From contig NZ_OZ221288.1 in NCBI RefSeq assembly GCF_965118125.1, positions 2,170,001 to 2,234,000 on the forward strand: 64,000 nt of DNA, read 5' to 3'. The position numbers were made by a program, and so were the translations under genes. This DNA comes from Pararobbsia alpina_A. GTDB lineage: Bacteria; Pseudomonadota; Gammaproteobacteria; Burkholderiales; Burkholderiaceae. Under the pieces are notes generated by a model. That model had not been told where the DNA came from and made no database searches. It worked only from the letters and a program-made list of their open reading frames with translations. Positions 17,028 through 26,102 of this stretch are shown here, one piece after another; the first letter of the stretch is position 1, and each line of letters starts with the position of its first letter.

Positions 17028-17447
17028 ATGACTGCAGCAGAACAGATCGACGAACTCATCGCCGGCATCGAAGACTGGCGCGGCGCGATATTCGCGACGA
17101 TTCGCAAATGCATCCTCGCGTCCGATCCGGAGATTATTGAAGAGTGGAAATGGATGGGAAGCCCGGTCTGGTCACGCGACGGCATGATCGCCGTGGCGAA
17201 CGCGCACAAAGGCAAGGTCAAGCTGACCTTCGCCCATGGCGCTCAACTCGCCGATCCCGACAAGCTGTTCAACGCCGGCCTCGAAGGCAATGCACGACGT
17301 GCGATCGATTATCTGGAAGGCGATAAAGTCAAAGAGCGGGCGCTCAAAAACCTGGTGCGTGCGGCGATCGAATACAACCAGCAGAATCTGAAAAAGAACG
17401 CAAAGGAGGGTACACGCGCTAAGGCCAAAGCGGGTGATACACAGTAG
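17028..17447 (+). CDS. DUF1801 domain protein
   Basis: The 139-residue cytoplasmic protein has the YdhG/DUF1801 fold pattern: an N-terminal helix, RGAIFATIRKCILASDPEI, then EEWKWMGSPVWSRDGMIAVA and KLTFAHGAQL, with a Lys-rich tail from about residue 118. The tryptophan-rich EEWKWMGSPVW segment is the family hallmark. Function of the family is unknown. The gene stands alone between the chemoreceptor and the ROK regulator. Confidence 0.85.
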   Translation: MTAAEQIDELIAGIEDWRGAIFATIRKCILASDPEIIEEWKWMGSPVWSRDGMIAVANAHKGKVKLTFAHGAQLADPDKLFNAGLEGNARRAIDYLEGDKVKERALKNLVRAAIEYNQQNLKKNAKEGTRAKAKAGDTQ

Positions 17448-17576
17448 GAATCCAATTCAGCCTGCAATCATCGTTCGTCGATTTGTTTGCTGTTCAGTTC
17501 GAGCGACGCGCGCAAAGAAATAACGAGCGGCGCATGAGTTCGAAAATCTCGATTTCCCAGGCACCTCCGGCCCGCG

Positions 17577-19145
17577 TCATGCCATCGCATGCTCGAGCCG
17601 TGGCAAGGAAAACAGTTGATCGCGCACGACGGCCGCAGCGCCAATCGATGCGCCGTCTGCGCCAAAGCGCGTCACATAGATCGGCGGCGGCTTATATCCG
17701 CGCAATAAATTGGCGGCGAGCGATTTTTTGACTTTCGCCTCCACACGCGGAAACAACGCGCTCAGCGGTCCGCCAAGCACGATCTTTTCCGGGTCGAATA
17801 AATAGATCAGATTCAGAATGCCGGTCGTCAGCACATCGGCCCATTCGTCAAAAGCCGCTTGAAGCGCAGGCGTTGCAATACGGTCCGCATTTTCGGCGAG
17901 CCACTGCAACGCTTCCGCGAGCACAAGACCTTCGGGAAAGAACGGACGAAAGCGATGATAACCACCGAGGGCTTCAAAGTTTTCCGTGGCAATCGCACCG
18001 GGCGACCGGCCCATGACCATATGGCCAAGCTCGCCGGCGAATCCGTGCGCGCCTTCGAAGATCTGTCCGCGCTGGACGATCGCTCCACCGAGGCCTTCGG
18101 CGAGCAGCATGAGCAGCATGTTGTGAGCATCTCGCTCGCTCGACACGGTGCGTTCCGCGTGTGCGAAAGCCACCGCATCATTGCAGACGGTGACCGGCCA
18201 TCGTGTCTCGGCGCGTTCGGACAGGATCTGCTTGAGCGGCACGTCATACCAGCCGAGAAACGGTGCGACAACGACGCCGCCACTGTGATCGACGAGGCCA
18301 GGCACCGACACGCCGACACCGTGGACACGCGCAGGATCGATATCGGTCGCGGCGAGCAGGCGGCTCGGTAAGTGCGCCAGCTGCCCGATCGCGCGTTCGA
18401 CATCGTTCTCGCCATATTCGGCAGGCTGTGTGATCCGTCGAATGACACGCATACCCAGGTCGACGAGCACCGCGGTCATCGACGCCGTGCCGATTTCAAT
18501 GCCGATGGCATACGCGCCGCTTGCGTTCAGTCGCACGCCCGAGCCCGGGCGACCCGGCCGTCCGCCTTCAAGCCGGTCAGAGGTCTCGACAACGAGGCCG
18601 GACTGAATCAGTTCCCGAACCGCATGCCCGATCGTCGCGCGAGTCAGGCCTAACTCGCGTGCAAGATCGGCCCGGCTGTACGACGCGCCGCGCCTGAGCA
18701 GACGCAGGCACTTGGCCGTGTTGATATGGCGCAGCAATACCGTCGTACTCGCACCCGTGCCGCCTGTGCCACCGATCGCGCCTGCTGTACCCGTCAAACT
18801 CGCCACGCCAGCCGAACCCGCTGTCTGCCCCGCACTCTCTATTGCAGAAAGATCGGACCCGTAGGCTTCGTCGTCCGCCTCCTCATAACGAGCGAACCGA
18901 TCATGGGTGTCGCCCGTTACGGATTCGGCACTGCGCGCCGCCTTGCGAAACCGATACAGGTAGCTCTTGAGCGTCGCAATCGTGATCGGCAGGCCGTTGC
19001 GATTCAGCGTTTCCACGACATCGGAAATGCGAGCGCCGGCCGCGAGCCGCTGCTCGATCTCGGGCATCACCTGGCGCAAGCGCGCCGACTTGGTCCCCGC
19101 TTCGGTTTCTTCAACCGCGCGGCGAAGCGTCCTCGAATTTGCCAT
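17577..19145 (-). CDS. ROK-family repressor with extra N-terminal domain
   Basis: The 522-residue protein has three parts. Residues about 1-55 form a charged helical domain (RISDVVETLNRNGLPITIAT, then KSYLYRFRK) reminiscent of plasmid TraK-type DNA-binding proteins, followed by a Gly/Thr/Ala linker. Residues about 125-180 are a winged helix (SRADLARELGLTRATIGHAV). From about 195 on is a ROK sugar-binding domain with GVGVSVPGLVDHSGG and GFAGELGHMVMG. The CxCGxxGC zinc motif of Mlc/NagC is absent. The ATG at 19145 follows GGAGG; an earlier in-frame start adds 18 residues. It is divergent from the sugar operon it presumably represses. Confidence 0.88.
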   Translation of the reverse strand: MANSRTLRRAVEETEAGTKSARLRQVMPEIEQRLAAGARISDVVETLNRNGLPITIATLKSYLYRFRKAARSAESVTGDTHDRFARYEEADDEAYGSDLSAIESAGQTAGSAGVASLTGTAGAIGGTGGTGASTTVLLRHINTAKCLRLLRRGASYSRADLARELGLTRATIGHAVRELIQSGLVVETSDRLEGGRPGRPGSGVRLNASGAYAIGIEIGTASMTAVLVDLGMRVIRRITQPAEYGENDVERAIGQLAHLPSRLLAATDIDPARVHGVGVSVPGLVDHSGGVVVAPFLGWYDVPLKQILSERAETRWPVTVCNDAVAFAHAERTVSSERDAHNMLLMLLAEGLGGAIVQRGQIFEGAHGFAGELGHMVMGRSPGAIATENFEALGGYHRFRPFFPEGLVLAEALQWLAENADRIATPALQAAFDEWADVLTTGILNLIYLFDPEKIVLGGPLSALFPRVEAKVKKSLAANLLRGYKPPPIYVTRFGADGASIGAAAVVRDQLFSLPRLEHAMA

Positions 19146-19189
19146 CCGGCCTCCGTGCCCGTTCGCGCCGGATTTCTGCGCGCGAACTC

Positions 19190-19308
19190 GTGCATCCAAA
19201 GTGCATCCATAAAGACGCCATTGTGCATTCTTTTTATCAAATTGGAAGCGTTAACCCCGCTTGATCGCGCGTTTTGATTGTATAGAATGCAAACAAACAG
19301 GATGCATT
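19190..19308. promoter_or_regulatory. Cluster of TGCATYC repeats, candidate operator
   Basis: The divergent region between the ROK regulator and the sugar operon contains GTGCATCC at 19190 and 19201, GTGCATTC at 19223, its reverse AGAATGCA at 19284 and ATGCATT at 19302. The 19223 and 19284 copies form an inverted repeat that extends into ATCAAA on each side. A regulator binding these would control both directions. A similar GGATGCATTCC lies at 27857, before the second binding-protein gene. Confidence 0.5.
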
Positions 19309-19359
19309 TCGGGTGATCAAGAAGTGGCAGCGGCTACCCACAACCTACGGAGAGTTGGC

Positions 19360-20433
19360 GTGAAGAAGGACGAACGGCAGTTGAAGGTCGGCATTCTGGG
19401 GTGCGGACCGATCTCGCAGTTTGCGCATTTCGAGTCGGTGCAGAAGGGGCGCAATACGGTCTTGCGCGCCGTCTGTGACGTTGATGAAGGGCTGGCCCGG
19501 CATTTCGGGCAGTTCTACGACGCGCAACAGATTTATCTCGACTATGACCAGATGCTCGCCGACCCGGAGGTCGAAGCCGTGGTCATCGGCACATCGGATG
19601 CGTTCCACGTTCCGGCCGCACTCAAGGCGCTTGCGGCCGGCAAGCACGTGCTCTGCGAGAAGCCGATCGGCGTTTCGGTCGAAGAAGTCGAGGCGCTGGC
19701 CACCGAGGTCAGGCGCAGCGGCAAGGTGCTGCAGATCGGCCATATGTTGCGCTTCGATCCGGGCATCGAATCGGCGAAAGCGTTCGTCGATACAGAGATG
19801 GGCGAAATGCTTGCGCTGAAGGCCTGGTATTGCGATTCGACGCATCGCTACACCGTGACCGATGCAGTCCAGCCCCTGGCACGCCACGGCAGCAAGGTGC
19901 TGCGTCCGGGCGGCGACCCCAAGGCGGACAAGCAGCGTTACTTCATGCTCGCGCACGGAAGCCACCTCGTCGATCTCGCGCGCTATCTGGGCGGACCCGT
20001 GCGCGCCGTCGAGGCGCGCCTGAAACAACGTTTCGGTGCGTATTGCTGGTTTGTCGACGTCGACTTTGAAAGCGGCGCGCTGGGGCACCTCGATCTCACG
20101 ATCGCCGTGCGCATGGACTGGAGCGAGGGTTTCCAGATCTACGGTCAGCACGGCAGCGTCAACGCGAAGACCTACAACCCCTGGTATTACAAGTCGAGCG
20201 ACGTCGAGATCTTCCACGAATCGAACGCGACGACGTCACGCGTGCTCGGCGCCGATGGCCACTTCTATCGCCGGCAAGTCGAGGGCTTTGCGGATACGGT
20301 ACTGACTGGCGTACCCCTTCGTGGTGCGGATATCGAGGATGGCGTCGCATCGATGCGCGCGATGGTGGCCATTGCCGAGTCGGTGCGCACGGGCAAGGCG
20401 GTTGCGCTGGCCGACGTCGGAGGGCCGCTGTGA
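19360..20433 (+). CDS. Gfo/Idh/MocA-family NAD(P)-dependent oxidoreductase
   Basis: The 357-residue enzyme has an N-terminal Rossmann fold (VGILGCGPISQFAH, about 8-21) and the family CEKPIGV motif with the catalytic-region Lys. The C-terminal alpha/beta domain contains MLAHGSHLVDLARYLGG, where the His of the family H-x2-D/H-x3-D pattern lies. Such enzymes oxidise or reduce sugars and cyclitols. The GTG at 19360 is chosen because ACGGAGAG precedes it and the N-terminus then fits the family; frames further upstream run into the operator. It is the first gene of the sugar operon, overlapping the next by one base. Confidence 0.9.
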   Translation: MKKDERQLKVGILGCGPISQFAHFESVQKGRNTVLRAVCDVDEGLARHFGQFYDAQQIYLDYDQMLADPEVEAVVIGTSDAFHVPAALKALAAGKHVLCEKPIGVSVEEVEALATEVRRSGKVLQIGHMLRFDPGIESAKAFVDTEMGEMLALKAWYCDSTHRYTVTDAVQPLARHGSKVLRPGGDPKADKQRYFMLAHGSHLVDLARYLGGPVRAVEARLKQRFGAYCWFVDVDFESGALGHLDLTIAVRMDWSEGFQIYGQHGSVNAKTYNPWYYKSSDVEIFHESNATTSRVLGADGHFYRRQVEGFADTVLTGVPLRGADIEDGVASMRAMVAIAESVRTGKAVALADVGGPL

Positions 20434-21266
20434 TGATGCCCGGCATCTTTGCACGCACGTATGCAGCCCGTTTCCCGGGCGAATTGTTTGCGCGGATACG
20501 CGACGATGGATTTTCGTCCGTGCAATTCAACCTGTCTTCCGCGGGGCTTGCCCCGCTGCCTGCCGAGTTGCCTGACGGTATCGGCGAATCCATCGCACAG
20601 GGCGCCGCAGCGGCGGGTCTGACGATCTGCGCGCTGTCGGGCACGTACAACATGGCACACCCCGACGCAGCGCAACGCCGCAGCGACCGGCGCGGCTTTG
20701 CCAACGTGCTGCGCGCCGCGCATGCGATGAACGTAAAACTCGTCACGCTGTGCACGGGCTCGCGCGATGCGGCGAACATGTGGCGCGCGCATGCCGACAA
20801 CGCCTCACCGGCGGCATGGTCGGCGCTGCGTGAAGAACTCGATTTTGCGGTGCCTGCGGCGCACGCATTGGGCATCCGTCTTGGCATCGAACCCGAACCG
20901 GGCAACGTGATTGCCAACGCGGTGCTTGCGCGCAAGGTGCTCGACGAGGTCGGATCGAAGACGATCGGTATTGTCCTCGACGCAGCGAACCTGCTGCCGC
21001 CGGAACTGCATGCGCGTCAGAACGAAGTCGTCGCCGAGGCGACGGCTTTGCTTGCTGATGACCTGTTGCTCGTCCACGCAAAAGATGTCGATCACACCGG
21101 GGCGAACGTACCCGCCGGCAAAGGTGCCGTCGATCTTCCCTCGTTTGTCTCGCGCGTGAGAGACGTGGGCTACGACGGTCCGCTTGTCGGTCACAACTTC
21201 GACGAAGCCGATGCGCCGTATGTGGCGTCCTATCTCACGTCGCTGATCGCGGAGTACGCATCATGA
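20433..21266 (+). CDS. TIM-barrel sugar isomerase/epimerase
   Basis: The 277-residue protein belongs to the AP-endonuclease-2-like xylose-isomerase TIM-barrel superfamily. Metal-site strands visible are LGIEPEPGNV (Glu), GIVLDAANLL (Asp) and LLVHAKDVDH (His/Asp), followed by YDGPLVGHNF. Members isomerise or epimerise keto sugars or dehydrate inosose. The start is ambiguous: the ATG at 20433 has GGAGGG at a good distance, and a GTG one codon before or an ATG one codon later are possible. It overlaps both neighbouring genes, so the operon is tightly coupled. Confidence 0.87.
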   Translation: MMPGIFARTYAARFPGELFARIRDDGFSSVQFNLSSAGLAPLPAELPDGIGESIAQGAAAAGLTICALSGTYNMAHPDAAQRRSDRRGFANVLRAAHAMNVKLVTLCTGSRDAANMWRAHADNASPAAWSALREELDFAVPAAHALGIRLGIEPEPGNVIANAVLARKVLDEVGSKTIGIVLDAANLLPPELHARQNEVVAEATALLADDLLLVHAKDVDHTGANVPAGKGAVDLPSFVSRVRDVGYDGPLVGHNFDEADAPYVASYLTSLIAEYAS

Positions 21267-22156
21267 GCGAGCGTACCTTCACGACGCGCGATGGCTGCCG
21301 GCTCGCCTATGTCGACGAGGGCGAGGGCATGCCGGTGCTCTGGCAGCACGGGCTCGGTGCCGATCGTCAGCAGCCTGCCGAAGTCTTTCCCGAAGCCGAT
21401 GGCATCCGGCGCATCACGCTCGAATGCCGCGGTCATGGCGTGTCGGAACTGGGCGACGTCAACGCGTTGTCGATCGCGCAGTTTGCCGATGATGCGCTCG
21501 AGCTGCTCGACCATCTGAAGATCTCGCGTGCCGTGATCGGAGGGATTTCACTCGGCGCAGCGATTGCGTTGCGACTCGCCGCCCTGCATGCAGAACGCGT
21601 AGTGGCGCTCGTGCTGGCTCGCCCGGCGTGGACCGAGAAGGATGCGCCAGAGTCTCTGCAGATCTATCGGGAAGTCGCGAGCTTGCTGGACGAATACGGT
21701 CCCGCGAAGGGTGCGTCTGTATTCGAACGCTCTGCACGCCTTCGTGCAGTTGAGCGCGTGTCGCCCGATAACGCGGCTTCAATGCGCGGGTTCTTTACGC
21801 GAGTCACACCCGAATCCACGATCGCGTTGCTGAACCGGATTCCTGCGCAGGGACCCGGCATCGCGGAAGCAACGATCCGGCAACTCGATGTCGCCGCACT
21901 TGTGATCGCCAACGGGGAAGACTATGTCCATTCGATCGAGACGGCGAACACGCTCGCCGATTGGATCCCTCACGGCGCACTGCGCGTGATCACATCAAAG
22001 ACGGTCGATCGCACGCGCTATGTGCAGGAGTTCAGGCAGGCATTGCAGGATTTCTTCGGCGCGATGCGGAAGACGCAGTCGAATGAAGCGCAGGAGCGAA
22101 CTTCGGTTTCGCCGCCGGAGTTTTCTTCTGCTTCATCGGTGAGGAATCCTGTATGA
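21263..22156 (+). CDS. Alpha/beta-fold hydrolase
   Basis: The 297-residue hydrolase shows the fold markers in order: VLWQHGLGADRQQ (oxyanion region), ECRGHGVSE, and the nucleophile elbow GGISLGAAIA with the Ser of G-x-S-x-G. A late acid/His region follows, although the usual final His is not obvious (NGEDYVHSIE is a candidate acid site). The C-terminal 25 residues are Ser/Glu-rich. Within the sugar operon it could open a lactone or cleave an ester from the imported compound. Its start and end overlap the neighbours by four bases. Confidence 0.85.
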   Translation: MSERTFTTRDGCRLAYVDEGEGMPVLWQHGLGADRQQPAEVFPEADGIRRITLECRGHGVSELGDVNALSIAQFADDALELLDHLKISRAVIGGISLGAAIALRLAALHAERVVALVLARPAWTEKDAPESLQIYREVASLLDEYGPAKGASVFERSARLRAVERVSPDNAASMRGFFTRVTPESTIALLNRIPAQGPGIAEATIRQLDVAALVIANGEDYVHSIETANTLADWIPHGALRVITSKTVDRTRYVQEFRQALQDFFGAMRKTQSNEAQERTSVSPPEFSSASSVRNPV

Positions 22157-23127
22157 ACACCACGCATCGACCTCAACCGGGTGGCCACCACGACGCGATC
22201 CTGGTGATCGATATCGGCGGCACGAACGTCAAGTTCGGCTACACGGTGGGCAATCGGCCCGCCGACTATCGCAAGCTGATCTCGAGTGAAAGCCTGCGTG
22301 CAGGCGACGCCGTTGGCGCGCTCGCCGGAATGATCGAGATCGTCGTCGCTGAGTTCGGCCTCGTCCCCGCATCGGTGGTCGCCGCGATCCCCGGTTATAT
22401 CGACACGGATTTCGATCACGTGCTGACCGCCGCCAATGTCGCGGGACTCGAAGGTCGTCGTGTCGCGACCGATCTCGCTGCGCGGATCGGATGCCCCGTG
22501 TACCTCGAGCGCGACTCCATTCTGGCCTTGATGGGCGAGATGCATGCGGGCTCGGCACGTGGGTGCGACGACGTGCTCGGTGTCTATTTCGGCACGGGCG
22601 TAGGCGGGGCCTATGTGCAGGACGGCAAGCCTTTTCGGGGCGGTGGCTGGTCGCTCGAGATCGGTCTGATGCCGTTCATGGCCGAGGGCCGGAAGCTCGA
22701 AGGTCTGCGTGACGATTGCCTCGAAGCGTATGCATCGGGCCGTGCGCTGCAGATCATCGCCGACCGTTACGAGGTGCCGATCGGAGAGGTGTTTCGTGCG
22801 GGCGCGAATCACGCGGATCTGGCTGCGGAGCTCGATCGCTTTGTCTTGTTTCAGGCACTGGCCGTCGGCGTCGGCTTCGCGATGATGTCCCCCTCGACGA
22901 TCGTGCTGGGCGGTGGCGTGCTCGACATGCCGGGCTACCCGCGCGACACGCTTCGGGCACTGATTGACCAGTACGCGCCGGTATCGGAGACGCGACGCGA
23001 GCTTGATTTGCGATGGTGCGATCACGGCTGGGTCGCCGTGCTTCATGGCGCACCTGCGGTGGTCGAGGAGCAGCGCGAAGTCGCACGCGCGGCCGTACCG
23101 AGGCCGGACATCGTCGCGGCGCGCTAG
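22153..23127 (+). CDS. ROK-family sugar kinase
   Basis: The 324-residue kinase has the ATP phosphate-binding motif VIDIGGTNVKFGY near residue 18, a sugar-site PGYID, and GVYFGTGVGGAYVQDG, plus the second phosphate motif IVLGGGVLDM. There is no HTH, so it is an enzyme and not a regulator. Like the divergent repressor it lacks the CxCGxxGC zinc motif, as allose-kinase-like ROK proteins often do. It probably phosphorylates the imported sugar. Its ATG overlaps the hydrolase stop. Confidence 0.88.
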   Translation: MNTTHRPQPGGHHDAILVIDIGGTNVKFGYTVGNRPADYRKLISSESLRAGDAVGALAGMIEIVVAEFGLVPASVVAAIPGYIDTDFDHVLTAANVAGLEGRRVATDLAARIGCPVYLERDSILALMGEMHAGSARGCDDVLGVYFGTGVGGAYVQDGKPFRGGGWSLEIGLMPFMAEGRKLEGLRDDCLEAYASGRALQIIADRYEVPIGEVFRAGANHADLAAELDRFVLFQALAVGVGFAMMSPSTIVLGGGVLDMPGYPRDTLRALIDQYAPVSETRRELDLRWCDHGWVAVLHGAPAVVEEQREVARAAVPRPDIVAAR

Positions 23128-23165
23128 CGCATCGGAACGACATATAAAGATCAGGAGACAAGGCC

Positions 23166-23906
23166 ATGCCATTGCTGGAGCTTCGCAATATCTCGCGCCA
23201 TTTCGGCGCGATACGAGCACTCGACGACGTGTCGTTGAGTCTCGAAGCAGGAGAGATCGTGGGTCTGATGGGCGACAACGGCGCGGGTAAGTCGACGCTC
23301 GTCAAGATCATTGCGGGCAATCATCCGCCGAGCGCCGGCGACTATCTGCTTAACGGCAAGCCCGTACATCTGTCCGACCCGGCGCAAGCGCGCGACGAAG
23401 GTGTCGAGGTCGTCTACCAGGACCTCGCGCTCTGCGACAACCTGAGTTCGTCGGCCAATGTGTTTCTCGGACGCGAACTCATGAAAGGCATCTGGCCGTT
23501 TCGCGTGCTTGACCATGCCGCCATGCGCAAGCGCGCGGGCGAGCTGTTTCAGGAGCTCAAAAGCGAGACGCGCTCGCGCGATCTCGTCGTCAAGATGTCC
23601 GGTGGTCAGCGCCAGGCTGTCGCCATCGCACGGACGCGTCTCTCGAAGTCGAAGCTCGTGCTGATGGACGAGCCAACCGCAGCCATTTCGGTGCGGCAGA
23701 TCACGGAGGTCCTCGCATTGATCCGGCGCCTGCGCGATCAGGGCACGTCGATCGTGCTGATCTCTCACCGCATGACCGACGTATTCGACGTCTGCGACCG
23801 CGTTGTCGTGATGCGGCGAGGCAAGAAAGTCGCGGACAAACGGATTGCCGATACCTCGCCCGAGGAAGTCACGGCGCTGATCATCGGCGCGAAGGCTTCG
23901 GCGTGA
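23166..23906 (+). CDS. Sugar ABC transporter ATPase, single-domain CUT2 type
   Basis: The 246-residue ATPase has Walker A GDNGAGKST (about 37-45), a Q-loop (VYQDLALCDNL), signature MSGGQRQAV, Walker B LVLMDEPTAAI and the switch His in LISHRMTDV. It is a single nucleotide-binding domain like FrcA and not the double RbsA form. It powers the permease encoded next. AGGAGACAAGG precedes the ATG. It is separated by 38 bases from the kinase gene. Confidence 0.93.
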   Translation: MPLLELRNISRHFGAIRALDDVSLSLEAGEIVGLMGDNGAGKSTLVKIIAGNHPPSAGDYLLNGKPVHLSDPAQARDEGVEVVYQDLALCDNLSSSANVFLGRELMKGIWPFRVLDHAAMRKRAGELFQELKSETRSRDLVVKMSGGQRQAVAIARTRLSKSKLVLMDEPTAAISVRQITEVLALIRRLRDQGTSIVLISHRMTDVFDVCDRVVVMRRGKKVADKRIADTSPEEVTALIIGAKASA

Positions 23907-23920
23907 AGCAGGAGACAAAC

Positions 23921-24934
23921 ATGAGACAGCCTCAAACCGAAGCGCCGCTCGCGGCGATCGAATCGATCCTCGACGTTCGCGAGCGCACGAGCCTTGGCGC
24001 AGCCCTGCGCAGTCAGGAGTTCTGGATCCTGATCGGCGTCGTTGTGATCGCTCTGGTTGTCGGCAGTATCGCGCCGAACTTCCTGACGAAGAACAATGTA
24101 TCGAACATCGCGAACAACTTCTGCTTCACTGCATTGATTGCGATCGGCATGACACCCGTGATCATGACGGGCGGCATCGATATCTCTGTCGGTTCGATCC
24201 TCGGGCTGACAGGCGTGATGCTCGGCCTCGTGTTCAGTGCCGACCAGCCCTTCGCGGTCGGTGTAGCGACAGCCGTGGGCGTCGGCGCGCTGGTCGGACT
24301 CGTCAACGGACTGTTTATCGCGTACCTGAAGCTACCGCCCTTTATCGTCACGCTGGCGATGATGAGCATGGCGCGCGCGCTCACGCTCGTGGTGACGAAC
24401 AACCAGGTCGTCTACGAATTCGGTCAGGCGAGCCATCTGCTGCTCGGATTGGGAAGTGGCCGATTCGCCGGGCTGCCGAACGTGTTGTGGGCCGTCATCG
24501 CGCTTGCGGCCTTCATGCAGTTTGCGTTGCATATGACGCGCTGGGGGCGGTATGTGCGCGCGATCGGCGGCAATGAGAAGGCCGCGCGCATGACCGGTAT
24601 TCCCGTCGACGCGATCAAGGTCTCTGTCTATGTGCTCGTCGGCGCGATCACAGGCATGACGGCCGTCTTTCTCGTGGGCTGGCTCGGTGCGGCAACCAAT
24701 GCACTGGGGCAAGGCACCGAGCTTCAGGTTATCGCCGGCACCGTGATCGGTGGCGCGAATCTGTTGGGCGGCTATGGCTCGGCCATCGGTGCGGTCATCG
24801 GTTCGCTGTTGCTCGAAGTCATCCGCAATGCCTTGCTGCTTGCCGGCGTGAACCCGTTCTGGCAGGGCTTGTTTGTCGGCGCCTTCATTCTTTTTGCCGT
24901 GCTGCTCGAGCGCTTCCGCGCGTTGCGCTCCTGA
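23921..24934 (+). CDS. Sugar ABC transporter permease, RbsC/FrcB type
   Basis: The 337-residue inner-membrane protein shows about ten hydrophobic segments and the BPD_transp_2 pattern, including GMTPVIMTGGIDISVGSILG near residue 90 and IAGTVIGGANLLGGYGS near 270. The ATG at 23921 is chosen over an in-frame GTG at 23903 because of the CAGGAGACA ribosome site. It forms the channel for the single-domain ATPase. A strong hairpin follows the stop before the binding-protein gene. Confidence 0.93.
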   Translation: MRQPQTEAPLAAIESILDVRERTSLGAALRSQEFWILIGVVVIALVVGSIAPNFLTKNNVSNIANNFCFTALIAIGMTPVIMTGGIDISVGSILGLTGVMLGLVFSADQPFAVGVATAVGVGALVGLVNGLFIAYLKLPPFIVTLAMMSMARALTLVVTNNQVVYEFGQASHLLLGLGSGRFAGLPNVLWAVIALAAFMQFALHMTRWGRYVRAIGGNEKAARMTGIPVDAIKVSVYVLVGAITGMTAVFLVGWLGAATNALGQGTELQVIAGTVIGGANLLGGYGSAIGAVIGSLLLEVIRNALLLAGVNPFWQGLFVGAFILFAVLLERFRALRS

Positions 24935-24947
24935 GCGTTGCCAATCT

Positions 24948-24973
24948 CGGGCGGCGCCACGGCAGGCCGCCCG
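24948..24973 (+). terminator. Intra-operon hairpin before the binding-protein gene
   Basis: CGGGCGGC and GCCGCCCG pair across a ten-base loop, followed by CTTATAT. It sits between permease and binding-protein genes and may be a partial terminator, or a barrier to mRNA decay that raises binding-protein output. Confidence 0.5.
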
Positions 24974-25004
24974 CTTATATAACTCACATGGCTGGAGACA
25001 GTGT

Positions 25005-26060
25005 ATGAACAACCTTACTCACGGGACCACGCGTCGGTCCACTCGTCGAAGCACGCATCGCTCTATCCAACGATCTGCCTTGGGCATCGCGGTTGCTGCA
25101 CTCTGCGGCTCGATCGCGATGATGCATAGCGTCGACGCCTCGGCCAAAACATTCGCGGTGGTCGTCAAGACCGTGAACGACGTGTTCAGCGCGCCGATCA
25201 AGGAAGGCTGTGAAGCCGCCGCGAAGCAACTCGGCGACACCTGCTATTACGTTGGCCCGTCGGTGGTCGACGAAGGGCAACAGATCCAGGTGCTTAACGA
25301 CGTGATCAGTCGAGGCGTTGACGGCATTGCAGTATCGGCGACCAATCCGAAGTCGATGGCGAGAACGCTCGAGCGGCTCAAGGACCGCGGCATTCCGGTC
25401 GTGACGTTTGATAGCGACCTGCTGACGGAAGACCAAAAGCTGCGCTCGACCTTTATCGGCACCGACAACTATCAGTTTGGTGTGGAGCTTGCGAAGAAGG
25501 TCGTCGAGATGAAGCCGCATGGCGGCACTGTCTGCATTCAGAGCGGCACGGCGGGCTCGCTGAATCTCGATGCGCGCGTGCAGGGCATTCGCGACACGCT
25601 GGGCGGCGGTAGCCAATCCAAGCCGATTTCGCGTCTGAGCGGGCAGAACGGCTGGACCGAGCCGGCCGGTTGCCCCGTGTACAACAACGACAACATCAGC
25701 ACGGCCGCGCAACAGCTCAACGACGTGCTGACGGCCAATCCGAAGCTCGATGCGTTCGTGGCCGTGGGTGGTTGGGCGCAATACGCACCGGCGGCCTATC
25801 GTGCGGCCGTGATGCGAGTGAAGAGCCGGGTCGACTCAAAGGACCTCGTGATCTCGATGGGCGACGCGTTTCCGCCGCAGATGCCTTTGCTCAAGGATGG
25901 CCTGAGCGACTACCAGGTGGGGCAGAACCCGTATCAGATGGGTTATCAGGCGATCAAGTCGCTCGATGCCTTGAGTAAGGGGCAACAGGTGCCGCCGTCG
26001 ATCGTCACGGGTTTCGTCAAATGCACGCCGGCCATGGCGGATTCGTGCGGCAAGCAGTAG
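25005..26060 (+). CDS. Periplasmic sugar-binding protein of the CUT2 transporter
   Basis: The 351-residue product starts with a long Arg/Thr/Ser-rich n-region and a signal peptide ending VDASA. The mature part is a peripla_BP_4 protein with VKTVNDVFSAPIKEGCE, the hinge phrase GVDGIAVSATNPKSM, GIPVVTFDSDL and the second lobe QNPYQMGYQAIKSLDAL. It delivers the ligand to the upstream permease. GGAGACA precedes the ATG. Several Cys residues (for example TCYYV, GCPVY, KCTPAMADSC) suggest disulfides in the periplasm. Confidence 0.92.
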   Translation: MNNLTHGTTRRSTRRSTHRSIQRSALGIAVAALCGSIAMMHSVDASAKTFAVVVKTVNDVFSAPIKEGCEAAAKQLGDTCYYVGPSVVDEGQQIQVLNDVISRGVDGIAVSATNPKSMARTLERLKDRGIPVVTFDSDLLTEDQKLRSTFIGTDNYQFGVELAKKVVEMKPHGGTVCIQSGTAGSLNLDARVQGIRDTLGGGSQSKPISRLSGQNGWTEPAGCPVYNNDNISTAAQQLNDVLTANPKLDAFVAVGGWAQYAPAAYRAAVMRVKSRVDSKDLVISMGDAFPPQMPLLKDGLSDYQVGQNPYQMGYQAIKSLDALSKGQQVPPSIVTGFVKCTPAMADSCGKQ

Positions 26061-26069
26061 AGACGTCAA

Positions 26070-26090
26070 GCGGCGGCTTACGGCCGCCGC
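26070..26090. terminator. Bidirectional GC hairpin between convergent genes
   Basis: GCGGCGGC and GCCGCCGC pair around a five-base loop, placed between the binding-protein stop (26060) and the end of the convergent regulator gene (26103). It lacks a clean U tract on either side. Confidence 0.5.
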
Positions 26091-26102
26091 GTGTCGCAGC
26101 CC

